In this document: positions 32,921 through 46,001 of the stretch, one piece after another
Layout of the letters: every line of letters starts with the position of its first letter
How positions within the stretch are numbered: position 1 is the first letter of the stretch
Assembly (NCBI GenBank): GCA_021442155.1
Contig: CM038228.1
Span: 86,010,114 to 86,074,113, forward strand
Reading direction: 5' to 3'
DNA: 64,000 bases
Source: Cymbidium sinense
Lineage: Eukaryota; Streptophyta; Magnoliopsida; Asparagales; Orchidaceae
The notes under the pieces: generated by a model
Told to the model about the DNA's origin: nothing
Database searches by the model: none
The model's input: only the letters and a program-made list of their open reading frames with translations
Made by a program: the position numbers and the translations under genes

Positions 32921-35900
32921 TTGTGAATAAATCTCTTATAGGAGTCACCTTTCAAATCTATGAAGGAAAGAAAGATGAGGCCTATAGAAATTCATCTTTT
33001 TAGTATGCCACACAGATCCATAGATATACTTATTCAGGTGATCGAGTACGTCATCAAGGAATAGTGTACTACCTCGAAAGATAGAAGTCACTAACCTTTA
33101 ATGGAGCTAATCACCTCAATAAGGACTCCTAAGGATGATGGGTCTTCATATGTAGTAAAGATTCTTCCCTTACTTTATATGGAAAAGTAAAGGTGGGTTT
33201 ATTTTAAATTGGGTTTGTTAAGTTCCATACAGTGGCAAGCCCCAGTAGTTAATTACATCCTAAGGGACGGGATTCCTTAGGAAAATTTTTGATTAAGGTA
33301 AATGATAATTGTCTTTGAAGATTTTAATAGGAAGGACTATCAATCGATTGGTTTATGTTTGAAGATCAAATGGAATTGATCAAAAGAGGGAGCTATTATT
33401 GAAGCCAAATATGGGAGATAAGTAGGAGATGCCACGATGCTAGAAAATCTAGCGAGCATCTCAAATTATTTTATAGTTGGGCTTTACATTTTAGAAATTA
33501 ATTTAGTTTGTTTATTTGTTTGAATTACATTTTTCATTAGAATTTTAGGACTTAAGATTCCTTAACACAAGATTAAAGAAATGCCTAAGAGGTGATGAAT
33601 TATGCTTATGGCCTACAAAGGGGAGAACCAACCTCAGAAACTAAATCTAGTGAGCTTCGACAAGGGCCGAAAGCATAACCTAAATCTAAGGCAAAAATGG
33701 GTAATTGGTTTGCCTCCACAAGAGAGGACAAAATACCTGACAGCTTGGACTTACAACCACGTGGGCGTGGCCGCCAACTAACTCCTCCTATGATTTTAAA
33801 TATATGTATGCAAGTCTTTATGCTTATGCAAGATAGTTAGGCCATTTTTATTTAGAAAGAGACTAAGTCCTTAAACTCACTCCCTAAAGAGACTAGATCA
33901 TGTAAAGAGGCATGCTTCAAATGATCTAAATCTAATGCAATTTCAAATTTCATTTTATTTTCAATTTGGATAATTATTTTGACTCAGGTTAATAGGATTT
34001 TTATGAAATAAGATGCATTTGTGCATGATATTATAATGAAATGCTCATCCAACTAAGGGGTTGCTATTTCTTTTTTCTTGATTTTAGACCTAAGCTTTAG
34101 GTGAGGATATGAGTTGTTTAATTTTTATTTTAGTTGTTAAGTTGGATAAAAGATTTATTTTTCCCTAAAGATCCTAATCCACATCCAGGCCATACAAAAA
34201 GCAAGGAAGAAATTAGGAAAATCATGCCACTTAATACAAAAGCTAAACAAATCAACAACTAATTTATAAATCTAATCGTAAAAAGAATAAATGGCCGCTG
34301 TGGTTGGGCACCACCGCACAAATCCAAAAATATCAAATATGGGTAGTCTACCCTTATACAACCCAGATTAGAAATGAATATTACAATTAAGCAAGGAATT
34401 CATTGTTATGGGGGTCTTCAAGCTTTATTCTTCTTTCCTTCTTCTTCTTTTATTCTTTCTTCTTTTGGTTCCTTCCTTTAGATGGTTGGATGGTAGATGC
34501 TCCAAGGCTTCACATAGTGCATAAGATAGGATTTTATGCCCAATGCCCATCCTAATCCTCATAACAATCATTCCAAAATCCTAATTATATAAATTTTTAC
34601 ATGAAAAGGAAAAGTGGAAATCTATCAAACACCTGCAAAACAAAGGTTAGTTAAAATACACCGCACAAATCCCAAGCATGTATATTAGACTTTTCACTCC
34701 ACACATGCGTGAGTCAGTCCACCTATCTTATGGATTATGCTTAGGGGTATCAAGCATCTGCAAGCAAAAGTATTTATATTTTTGTTTATGAAAGTGCCCC
34801 TTAAGCACAATACCTTGTAGAAAAGAATAGTTAGACTAAGAGCATCCTACCATTCATCCAACGAGCATACACCCTAACATCCAGTCTAAAATATATCACA
34901 AAACAAAACAAACATCAAACCATGCATAGACCTAACGTAAGGCTAGAAGTCGTGACTTAGGCTAATGTGTGTGCTTTGAAGGTTTGTGTAGTATGCTTAG
35001 CTATGGATTTAGGTTCAAATTTTCTAAGTGTAAAGAACATGTTCAACTTAGAGAAGGGTTTCATTTAAGTTGTTTAATTATTTTGGGTCAATTTTATTTC
35101 ATGTTTTAATTTGGTTTAAGTGAAACCTACAATTAATTATAAAGTTATGAAGAGAAGGAAAGAGAAGAGAGCTTCTCTTTCCTTTCCTAACCTAAGCAAT
35201 TTCTAAAGTAGATTTACATTTTAGTTTCATTTAGGTGAATTTTTTGATTATATATTTTAATTAATCCAAAGTTTAGATAAATTATAGAAAAACCTATTAA
35301 AAAAAAGGCATTTTAAGATTATAAAATAAATGAAAATTTACATAACACACATTACTTCATTTCTTTTCGAACATATATAACATGCATATGGTTGGACCCT
35401 AAGCATATCTATGCATGCAAATGAGAGTAGTTAACACACTTTATGATGCATGCTAAGTAATCCATTTAAGGAAATTTAGAAGTTGAATATGCATGATTTT
35501 TCTTAAATAGCAAAGGTTTTCCACATCCAAAATTTCACATACACATATGAAAGTGAGAAAGGCATAAGTGAGTACAACACCATTGTTAACCAGAGGTGTA
35601 AGGTATAGGACCTACTTAGGGCTACTTAAAGTCTCACAACCTCCAGGTTGCCCAGACTAATATGCCACTTTCTTTAAATACAAACATATGTATAAAATAA
35701 TTGAAATGGAAATGGAAAATTCAAAAAAAATTTTAATGAATTCATTTTCTTTTATGCAATTTATGCATGCAAGTAAAGGCAACCTTTCTTAAGTGATAAC
35801 ATAGGTATGAATAGGTATGGAATTAAGCAAGTGTTGTATTCTTTTCAAATGAATCCTACATCTTACTAACTCCTATTCAAAACTATACCAACATAAGATA

Positions 35901-38635
35901 GAAAGGAAACCTATGCTAAACATGCCTTTATAATCCATCACATGCAAGCTTATAATTAAAGTATAATTAACACACTTTTAGATTTGGTTTTTGATTTATA
36001 TGTTTTGAAAATAATTTGGATTTAGTAGTGATAATAGCCATTCATATCTCTACTTTAGTCAACACATGCAAATTTGACATAAAGTAAACAATTTCATTTT
36101 TAAAATTTGAATTTCAAAAATTATGAATGCATGAATCACATGACATCTAACTTAACATGTTGGGGAAAGATCCAAAGCAATGAAAGTATGTAAACAAACT
36201 CACTTCACTTAAATCCTAAGGACATTCTTATAGAATAAGAAAGTTTAGAATAAATCAAAGTGAATTCAAAGTAATTTTTTGTTTAGTTTGAAGTTTGATT
36301 TAATTTTGAAAAGGTGAATGAGTTTGTTGTTCCTAACACATTCTTATATGTGTTTGATATTTTTGTTTAATTTTTAGGTAATTAGATCCATTTGTATGCA
36401 TTGATTAGGTTAAGGTATGGATTAAGTAGCTTAATTAACCCTTACCTACACCACCTTAGAAGAATTAACTAAATAATTATGAGCCGATGAGATGACATAA
36501 AACCCATAAGAAATTTAAATTTGCAATGCACCTAATAATGAAAAGGCCTAATGTAATTTGGCTTACAATTAAAAGTTAATTAAGATAAGGAGTTTTGCAT
36601 AAGTAATTTGAAAACACCCTTTCATACTTATGAATGTGGTTTTGATTTCCTTAATTGAACTTAGACTATTAAACACCTAAGCATCTACCCAAGGAGGATT
36701 AATTAATTTCTAGAACTTTTTAGAATTTTTAGAAATTGGTTAAAGGGATAATTAATGAATTAACCCTTAATTAAGAGGAGATTAAAAAGAGAAGAGGGGG
36801 TTTAGGGAATAGCTTAAGGGAAATGCCCCAAAATTATTCCACAAACATCCTACTTACTGGATCTAACCTTAATCAGCCCTAATTATATGGTAAAGCCACT
36901 AATCATACCCTAATTATACTTAATTATATGATAAGGGTAATTAGGAAAATCATATATAATTATTCTAAACAAGCCCTCAATAAATCCAATGAAAATTAGG
37001 GGAGGCAGAAGTCATCCCCTAAAATTTACCCAAGAAGTTTAGGATTATTCAGAGGCCTGATTAAAAAGTAATTAGCAAAATGCACTTTCCAACTAAATTC
37101 AAAGAAAAGCATAATTCAAAACTCATCAAAATTAATTTTAAAATGTTCTAGGCTTAATTATCTATCCATAGGATTTTATTTCATATTTTTCTAAATTTTT
37201 AGTAAGAGTTATGAATTTTTGAAGTTCTCTAAGTGAATTAGGAAATAATTAATGCATTTTATTAATCCTTAACTAATCCCTGGCTCATGGCGCGATGCAT
37301 GGCAGCGGCGGTCATCGCACTTTACACGCGTCGCACCATGAGGAGGTTACTTAACTTGTCACCTCACTGGGGAAGCTGGCGGTGTACGCGCTTTAATCCT
37401 CTATCATCCGATGAAAGATTAGATGGCTAAGGATCTCCCTATATTTAAAAAAGTTAATAGATATTTAAACATGCTAAATAATCTCAACCGTCCATCTAAA
37501 ATGAGTGGATGGACTGCTGAGATGATCCAAGTTCTTCCCCTTGCTCAACAGGGACCATCCATGATTAAGGGGAAGATCTAAGCTAGATCTATCATGGAAT
37601 AAAACCAAATTCAACCCATACCATCTCAAGACAGAGAGCAGCAAATCCAACGTTCAAAAATTGATGAGGTGAAAATTTCTTTCACAAAGCTCCACACCAC
37701 ATTGAGTTTAGTGATCGAAAAAATCCCATTCCTCACTGGAGGTGATCATTGATGCTCGATTCCCTTGGAGAAGCTTCATCTGGTTGAGACAAAGCCTTGT
37801 TGAAGTTTGGAGCACTTGAGGTTGAGTGGATCAATGTATGGACCAACTCCTCCTTGCTTGAGCTTCGGCTTTGATCCAATTTGATAGTTCCTTACTGTGG
37901 GAACTCTAATAGAAGCTTTAGTGCACTCGACTTAGCTCCTAGATGATGTGTCTAAGAGCAATTGGAAGGAAATGAAGTATGAAAGAAGTTGGCAATTCAC
38001 TATACCTCCCCTATTTTTGCACTATGCAAAATCGAGAAATGGGGAATTTAATCATCTCTAAGAAGCTTGGGAGTGCTCTCTAATGATTGCTCTGAGTTCC
38101 TTAGCTTCAATTGATAGAGGGAAAGTGAGAATTGAATTGAATTAGAGCGAGTATATCTCCCCCTTGAAGGATTGGATGGCCGACAATGCTCTTTCCTTTT
38201 GATCCAATTGATCATATTGGGAGGGTTGTTTGATCTATTTTGAGTGTGCACATGGTCGGTTTGATTCAAGGAGTGGATTGCCAACCTCCCATGTGCCTTA
38301 ATTTGAGCTTAAGAGGGAGTTTAAAATTTCAATTTTTAGCTAAGGGATTGAATTTGGTCTAGGGACCAAATGGGTTGATCTAAACCCATTGGGTTGGGTG
38401 CACCACTCAACACTAAGTCCCCTTGAGCTTTTAGGAAAGCCTCAAGTGATTGTGAAGAGGGTATGACCAAATTACCCATAGGTTAAGCCAAAATTTGCTC
38501 TATGGCCTAGGGGTAGGATGGTCATTTTGCTAATTTTCCACTTTGGACATGTTGGGTATGTGGAGATTCAAGGTTTGGCCAAGTTTCAATAGATTTAGAA
38601 TTCATTTGATAGGGTTTGGCTCATGTTGACCCATG
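32921..38635 (-). mobile_element. LTR D, antisense, inserted in LTR C and cut by LTR E
   Basis: Starts TTGTGAATAAATCTCTTATA, matching the termini of E (38636) and F (58736), which read TGGTGAATAAAT; one base differs at the second position. The sequence follows F closely through the core block (35560-35690), the GC island (37285-37420) and the segment 37605-38040, and stops abruptly at 38635 where the E terminus begins. It lacks about 125 bases near 34010 that are present in E (39180-39305) and F (59810-59940). The hairpin loop is lost (GGGTAG-T-CTACCC, 34341-34353). The 5' part of this LTR is not seen in the window. Confidence 0.85.
37285..37420 (-). promoter_or_regulatory. GC-rich island of LTR D
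   Basis: Rich in CG (GGCAGCGGCGG, ACACGCGTCGC, GTGTACGCGC) and including GGTTACTTAACTTGTCACC. On the minus strand a TTTAAATATAGGGA stretch lies about 60 bases upstream. Promoter role inferred. Confidence 0.35.
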
Positions 38636-41600
38636 TGGTGAATAAATTCCTATTGGGGAGTCGCCTTTCAAATCTGTGGAGAAAAGAAAGAGGAGACCTT
38701 ATAGAAATTCATCTTAGTAAGACGCCACATAGATCCATAGATATACTTATTCAGGTGATCGGATACACCATCAAGGTATAGTGTACTATCTCAAAAGATA
38801 GAAGTCGCTACCCTTTAATGGAACTAATCACCTCAATAAGGACTCCTAAGGATGATGGGTCTGCATATGTACTAGAGATTCTTCCCCTACTTTACATGAA
38901 AAAGTAAAGTAGGGTTTATTTTAAATCAGGTTTGGGCTGCCAACTAACTCCTCCTATGATTTTAAATACATGTAGGCAAGTCTTTTATACTTATGCAAGA
39001 TAGCTATGTTGTTTTTATTTAGAAAGAGATTAAGTCCTTAAACTCACTCCCTAAAGAGACTTGATCATGTAAAGGGACATGCTTCAAATGACTTAAATCT
39101 AATGCAATTCAACTTTCATTTTTTATTTCATTTTTTGGATTTTTGTTTTTGACTCTAGCTAATAGGATTTTTATGACTAATGCATGAGAAATCAGATTAT
39201 TAGCCAAAATCAGTGAGAAGTTTAGGAGGTGAGTTTCCACCATGGCCCTCAAAGGTCAAGTCGGGTTCTCTGGCAAAGGTAAAAGCCCTCCAATCAAGAG
39301 TAAAATAAGATGCATTTGTGCATGATATTATAAAGAAATGCTCATCCAACTAAGGGGTTGCTAATTCTTTTATCTTGATTTTAATCCTAATCTTTAGGTG
39401 AGGTTATGGGTTATTTTATTTTGAATTTTGAATTTTTAAGTTAGGTAAAATATTTATTTTTTCTTAAAGTGCCTATTCCACATCTAGGCCATACATAAAG
39501 CAAGGAAGAAACTAGGAAAATCATGCCATTTAATGCAAAAGCTAAACAAATCATCAAATAATTTATAAAGCTAATCACAAAAAAGAATAAGTGGCCATTT
39601 GTGATCGGACACCACCGCACAAGCACAAAAATATCAAATGTGGGTAGCCGAGCTCTGCCTTTATATAACTCGGATTACAAATGAATTAAAGTACAATTTA
39701 AGAAAAGGAATTCATTATTATGGGGGTCTTCAGGTTTATTCTTCTTTCTTCTTTCTTCTTTCTTTTCTTTCTTCTTTTGGTTCCTCCTTTTGGATGGTGG
39801 ATGCTCTAAGGCTTCACATGGTGCATAAGATAGATCTTATGACCAATGCTCATCTAATCCCCATAACAAATCATTCCAAAATCCTAAATATAAATTTACA
39901 TGAAAAGGAAAAGAAATCTAACTAAAATAAAGGTTAGTTAAATCACACACACAAATCCCAAGCATGTATATTGGACTTATCACCCCACACATGGGTGACT
40001 AAGTCCACCTATGGATTATGCTTAGGTATAAACACCAAATAAAGCATTTATATTTTTATTTATGATAACTCCCTTAGCACAATCCCTAGAAAAGAATAGT
40101 TAGACTAAGCACATCCTACCATTCATTTTATGAGAATACATGCTAACATCCAGTCTAAAATATTCATCAAAAAATAAAACATAACATCAAACCATGCACC
40201 AACCTAACCTAAAGCTAGAAGTGGTTACTTAGGCTAATGTGTGTGCTTTGAAGGTTTGTGTGTTATGCTTAGCTATGGACTTTAGGTTTCAATTTTCTAA
40301 GTGTGAAGAACATGTTCAACTTAGAGGAGGGTTTCATTTAAGTTGTTTAAGTATTTTGGGTTATTTTATTTCATGTTTTAATTTGGTTTTGAAACTACAA
40401 TTAATTACTAAGTTATGAAGAGAGGGAAAGAAGAGAACTTCTCTTTCCTTCCCTAATCCTTAAGTAAATTCTATGATAAGTTCACATTTTAATTTCATTT
40501 AGGTGAATGCTTTGATTAAATCTTTTAATCAATCCAAAGTTTAGACAAACTCTAAACAAAGCTATTCAAAAAGAATGACATTTTAAGATTAAATAAAATG
40601 AATCAAAATTCACATAAAACACATTACTTCAATTCTTTCCCAACATATATAACATGCATATCGATGGACCCTAAGCATATCTATACATATAAATGAGAAT
40701 AGTTAACACACTTTATGATGCATGCTAAGTAATCCATTTAAGAAAATTTAGAAGTTGAATATGCATGATTTTCTTAAGTAGAAAAGGTTTTCCTTATCCA
40801 AAATTTCACATACATGCATGAAAGTAAGAAAGGCATAAGTGAGTATAGTGTTAACTAGAGGTGTAAGGTACAAGACCTACTTAGGGCTACTTAAAAACCT
40901 CACAACCTCGGGTTGTCAGACTAATATACCACTTTTCTTAAGTACAAACATGCATATAAAAGAAAAGAAATGGAAAAGGAATATGCAAAATTTGTTTAAT
41001 AGTTTCATTTTTGTTTATGCAATTTATTCATGCAAGTATAAGCAATCCTTCTTAGATTATGGCATAGGGATGAATAGGGATAGAATTAAGTAAGTGTTGG
41101 GTTCTTTTCAAATGAACCCTACATCTTACAACTCTATTCAAAACTATGCTAACATAAGGAAGAAAGAGAGCCTACACTAAACATGACTTTATAATCTATC
41201 ACATGCAAGCTTATAATTAAGATATGAATAGCACAATTTCAGATTTGATATTTCATTTATAAGTTTTGAAAATATTTTGGATTTAGTAGTGATAATAATA
41301 CTCATATTTTACTTTAGCCAACACATGCATTTGACATAAAGTAAACAATTTTCATTTTTAAAATTTTGAAACATGAAATTATGAATGCATGAATCACATG
41401 ACATACAACTTAACATGTTGGGAAAGATCTAAAGCAATGAAATCATGTAAACAAACTCACTTTACTTAAATCCTAAAGACATTCTTAAAGAATAAGAAAA
41501 TTTAGAATAAATCAAAGTGAATTTCAAAATGATTTTTGTTTAGTTTGAAGTTTGATTTAATTTTGAAAAGGTGAGATGAGTTTTCTATTCCTAACCCATT

Positions 41601-42494
41601 CCCACATGTGTTTTGTATTTTAGTTTAATTTTTAGATAATTAAATCCATTTTTAGACATTGATTAGGTTAGGGTATGGATTAAGTGGCTTAATTAACCCT
41701 TACACCTTAGAAAAATTAACTAAGTAATTATGAGCCAATGAGATGACATAAAACCCACAATGTTTTTAAATTGGCAATGCACCTAATAATGAAAAGGCCT
41801 AATGCAATTTGGCTAACAATTAAGAGTTAATTATGCTAAGGGGTTTAGCTTAAGTACTTTTAAAACACCCCTTCATAATTATGAAAGGGGTTATAATTTT
41901 CTTAATTAGACTTAGGCTATTAAACACCTAAGCATCTACCCAAGATAGATTAATTAAGTTCTAGAACTTTTTAGAATTTTTGAAAATTGTTTAAAGGGGT
42001 AATTAATGAATTAACCTTAATTAAGATTAAGGAGAGAGAAAGGGGGTTTAGGGAATAGCTTAGGAAATACCCAAAATTATTCCATAAAACCCACTCACTA
42101 GATCTTAATCAAACTTAATCATAGGTAAATCCACTAATCACCCCTTAATTAATTACATGAAAGGGTTATTAGGAAATAGCAATTTCCCCAATTAAGGCCT
42201 CAATAAAACTCAAGAAAATTAGGGGAGGTAAAGGCCATCCCCTAAAATGAACCTTAGAAATTTGAGATCAATTGGTGACTTAATTAGAGAATAGTTAGCT
42301 AATTAAAATTCCAAAAGAAACCCAAATTTAGAGAAAAGAGAATTTAAAATATATTGAAAATATTTTTAAATATTCTAGATGAAATTATCTATCCAAGGCA
42401 TTTTTCCTTTTATTTTTTTGATTTTTATTGAAGGAGTTATGAATTTTAGTTCTCATAATTAGAATTAATTAATTTTATTAATCCTAATTAATCT

Positions 42495-42625
42495 CACTTG
42501 GCGTGTGGAGGTGACGGTCAGCGTGCTTTACAAACATCACATGGTGAGACATTTACTTAAGTTGTCATTAGGGGTGGCGGTGGCACGCTTATATCTTTGC
42601 CATCGATCAAGATCGGATGGTGAGG
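42495..42625 (-). promoter_or_regulatory. GC-rich island of LTR E
   Basis: Contains TTGGCGTGTGGAGGTGACGG, TTTACTTAAGTTGTCA and GGGGTGGCGGTGGCACGC. Homologous in position to the islands of D and F but clearly diverged in sequence. Confidence 0.3.
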
Positions 42626-43289
42626 ATCACCCAGTTTATAAATTGATAATTTATCAATGTGGGAATAAGCTCAGCCATCCATCCAAACGATGCGGATGAA
42701 TGACCAGAGATTCATCCTTTCCAATGCTTAGGAAGAATGAGATCCGTCCACCCTCTAAGCTTTGATCCGAGATTGAGCTCATTAAAATAGACACCTTCAT
42801 CATGCAATTACCATCTAACAGCTAAGATCCATGAAAATTTCACTTCAAAGGACCAACACCTATGAATTAAGAAAAAATCACTAACCTCAGGAGGTGATCA
42901 CCGCGATGAGAGCTTCTCTCAGTTGAGGGCTATGAAATTTTGAGCATGAGGTTGAGTGTAGAGCTCTGACCAACTCCTTTTCACTCCTTGCTTTGATTGA
43001 ATTTAGTCCTTACTATGGGAACTCAAGTGGATGCTTGGGGCTCGACTTGGTCCTTAGATCAAGTGAGAGGAATTTGGATGAGATCAAGTGTAGAAAATTC
43101 ACTATTGGATGCTCCCTTTTGCATTATGCAATTGAAGAATGCAAGATTCAAATCTCTCTAGGGACTTAGGAAAGCTCAGGTGATTGCTAAGAGTTCTTAT
43201 TGGGTTGGGCTTGTCTTTCCCCTTGAGCTGAAGCCTCAAGTGATTGTGATTGTATGACCAAAATATGGGAGCTTAGGTCCTTGAGCACA

Positions 43290-43915
43290 TTTTATTTTGG
43301 TTCATTATGCTTAGGTTTGGGTTTATGTTTATTTATTAGTTTTGATTTTTATTTTGGTGGGTTTAGGTTTTATTTTATATTTTTTAAAATTAGGTTTAGC
43401 TTTTTTATTTATTTTTTAGGTTTAGGTTTTGGCCATTTTGGGTTTATTTTTTAGCATTTTATTTAATTTAGTTCAGGTTTAGTTTAGTTTATTTTAAGTT
43501 TAGATTTAGGTTTTATTTATTTAGTTTAGTTTATGTTTAGGTTTAGGATTTTATTTGTTTATTTTAGGTTTAGGTATTTTTTAGTTGGGTCATTTTATTT
43601 TTTTATTGGTTTTATTTTAAGTTTATTTTTTAGGTTTAGGGTTTTATTTAGTTTTTATTATATTTTATTTTATGTTTATTTTAATTTTGGTTTTGTCATT
43701 TTATTTAGGTTTAGGTTTTCTTTATTTTATTTTAGTTTAGTTTTATTTTTTTATTTTTGATCAAGGTTAGGTTTATGATTTAGGTTTTTTATTTTATTTT
43801 ATTTTTAGGTTTAGGTTTGGGTTTAGCATTTTATATTTGGGTTTAGGGTTTGGGTTTAGTGTTTAGGCTTTGGGTTTAGTTTTGGGTTTAGCATATTTAG
43901 GGTTTGTTAGCTCAA
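43290..43915. repeat. TTTAGG / TTTATT simple-sequence expansion in LTR E
   Basis: About 600 bases made almost only of T, A and G on the + strand, with many TTTAGGTTTAGG, TTTATTTTA and GGGTTTAGGGTTTGGG runs. The 43830-43910 end is closest to the plant telomere unit TTTAGGG but irregular. No comparable block is seen in the other LTRs. Confidence 0.85.
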
Positions 43916-46001
43916 GTTCATATGACCATTTGAAATATTTTTCAATTTTGGTTCAATTTGGATTAGATTTGGTTTGGGCTCATATGACTCATTTAGGTCA
44001 AATGGGTCAGTTGAGTGACCCATTTGAATTTGAGGTATCATGGGTAGGTTTAGGTTTGGTTGGTCATATGAGTGGATCAGATCTTTGTTTCAATCAATTT
44101 GGGTTAGGTTCAATTTTGGCTCAACATGATCCCTTTAGGTCATGTTGGGTCTAAGGGTATGTTGGGTCTAGTTGACCAATTGAGGGAAGTTCCACAAGTG
44201 ATTTAGGATGGACTTGACCCATTGGTTCAATCAATTTGGCTTAGATCAAGTTTGACACATTTTGGCCCTTTAGGTCAAAATGGGTCAACTAATGAGCCAA
44301 TTGGCTGGTTAGCTCAAATGTTGGCTTGGTCAAGTTCAAACATAGGACAGGAGTGAACTTAGATCAATGATTTTAATCAATTTGGCCTATGGTGGATTTT
44401 GGCTATATAAGGTTTCATTTTTGGTTAAGTGTTGACTTGGTCAACCCTTATGTTTGACTTGGTTTGAGCCACTTTGATTTATTGATCATCTCATGATGAT
44501 TTTTGATCATGATGAGAGGCAAATATGAGTTTGGTTCAATCCAATTTGGTTGATCAAATGTTGGCTCATAAGTACTTTAGGTCACTTTGGGTCAAGTGAG
44601 AAGTGGGTCAAATCTTGGTCAAAGCTTGATTTGAGTTGATTGATCTTGTATATGGACTTATGATTGAAATATAAATCCATTTACAAGTGGTTTGAAGTCA
44701 AATAGACTTTGATCCATTTGAAAATTTCATATTCAAAGGAAGAATATGAAGGGTTCTTGGGTTTGAATTTTGACTTGGGTTTTGATTGAGTGATTGATGT
44801 TTGGATTTATATATGAGCTCATGATTGTAGGGTTGATTGAACCATGAGAGAAAATCAAGAGTTTGGCTTGATTTGAAAGTGATCTGGCTAAGTTGAAGAT
44901 TTTGGCTTGAAAGGCTTAGATTTAATTTTGAGTGGTTTTGAGTTTAATTTTTGGAGTTTATTTTGATTGTTTGAATTTATATTTCATTTATATATGAGAA
45001 TATAAATGAGAATATAAATTAATCATGAGAAAATTTCAAGGATTTGAAAGAGTTTAATCATGATTTGGGATAAATCCATTAAAGGGAATTTAAAGGATTT
45101 AAGGGAATCTTTAAATTGAAATTTAATTTTTTGGATTGGATTTGATTGATTTATATTTATATTTCACTTATACATGAGAATAAAAATGAGAATATAAATT
45201 GATTTTGAAAAAATCCCATGGTTTGAAATGGTTTGATCAAAGTTTAGGTTAAATTCGATAATGGAAAATTAAGGGATTTAAGGGAATTTCAAGCATTTTA
45301 AATTTGGAATTTAATTTGTTGAGTTGGATTCAATTGATTTGATTGAGTTATATTTATATTTCATTTATATATGAGAAAATAAATGAGGATATAAATAAGT
45401 TTTGAGAAAATCCCATGAATTTGAAGTGATTTGATCAAGGTTTAAGGTTGATTTTCATGAATTAAAGGGACTTAAGAAAATTTTCATGAATTGATTTGGA
45501 ATTTTGAGTTTGATTTGATGGTTTTGAATTTATATTTTATTTATATATGAATATAAATGAGAATATAAATGAATTATGGGAAAATATCAAAGATTTGAAT
45601 AGGTTTGAATCATAATTTTGGTTAAGTCCTTAAGGGTGGACTTGGTAAAATTTGGACTTAAAGATGGATTTTGAACATGGGTTTTCAATCATAGATTTCA
45701 ATCATGGATTTTGAATCATAGAATTGATTTGGATTTGGAGAAAATCAATTAAGATTGATTTGGAGTTTGACTTGAAAGAAGGAAAGTGAGGAATGGTCTA
45801 AGCTAAGGGTAAAAAGTTTTCCTAACACCCCAAAGGCATGACCTATTCCTATGGCTAACTCTTCTAAGTCTTTTAGGGCTAAGTTATAGCATCCACCTAA
45901 TCACTAGATGTATCTTAAGACTAAGAAACTCTTAAAATCTAAGAGAAGTCCTATGTCTTAGATAGAGGGGTTGAGAGCTCATCCTTAAAATGAAGTCAAC
46001 A

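Larger units (their letters stand above)
38636..46001 (-). mobile_element. LTR E, antisense 7.4 kb LTR bordering Element 2 as its 3' LTR
   Basis: Both termini are visible: TGGTGAATAAAT at 38636 and, at the other end, TGAAGTCAACA at 46001 (TGTTGACTTCA on the minus strand). It inserted into LTR D, with the candidate duplicated base group CCATG at 38631-38635. It borders the Element 2 3' untranslated region directly, so by position it is the 3' LTR. Compared with D and F it lacks about 540 bases (junction near 38935) and carries a TTTAGG/TTTATT-rich expansion (43290-43915). Its segment 42650-43150 is much more diverged from F than D is, so it may not be the original partner of F. Confidence 0.85.

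Noticed and set aside
38048..38284. 78-codon minus-strand frame in LTR D as a small gene
   Set aside because: No domain, no support from the homologous part of E, and it lies near the break with E.
43830..43910. Interstitial true telomere tract
   Set aside because: Units are irregular (TTTAGGT, TTTGGG, TTTAGTG) and embedded in related non-telomeric TTTA-rich sequence within an LTR.
43254..44154. Hydrophobic Phe/Tyr/Leu-rich frames in LTR E resembling membrane proteins
   Set aside because: They are translations of the TTTAGG/TTTATT simple-sequence block and neighbouring repeats; the hydrophobicity comes from T-rich codons.
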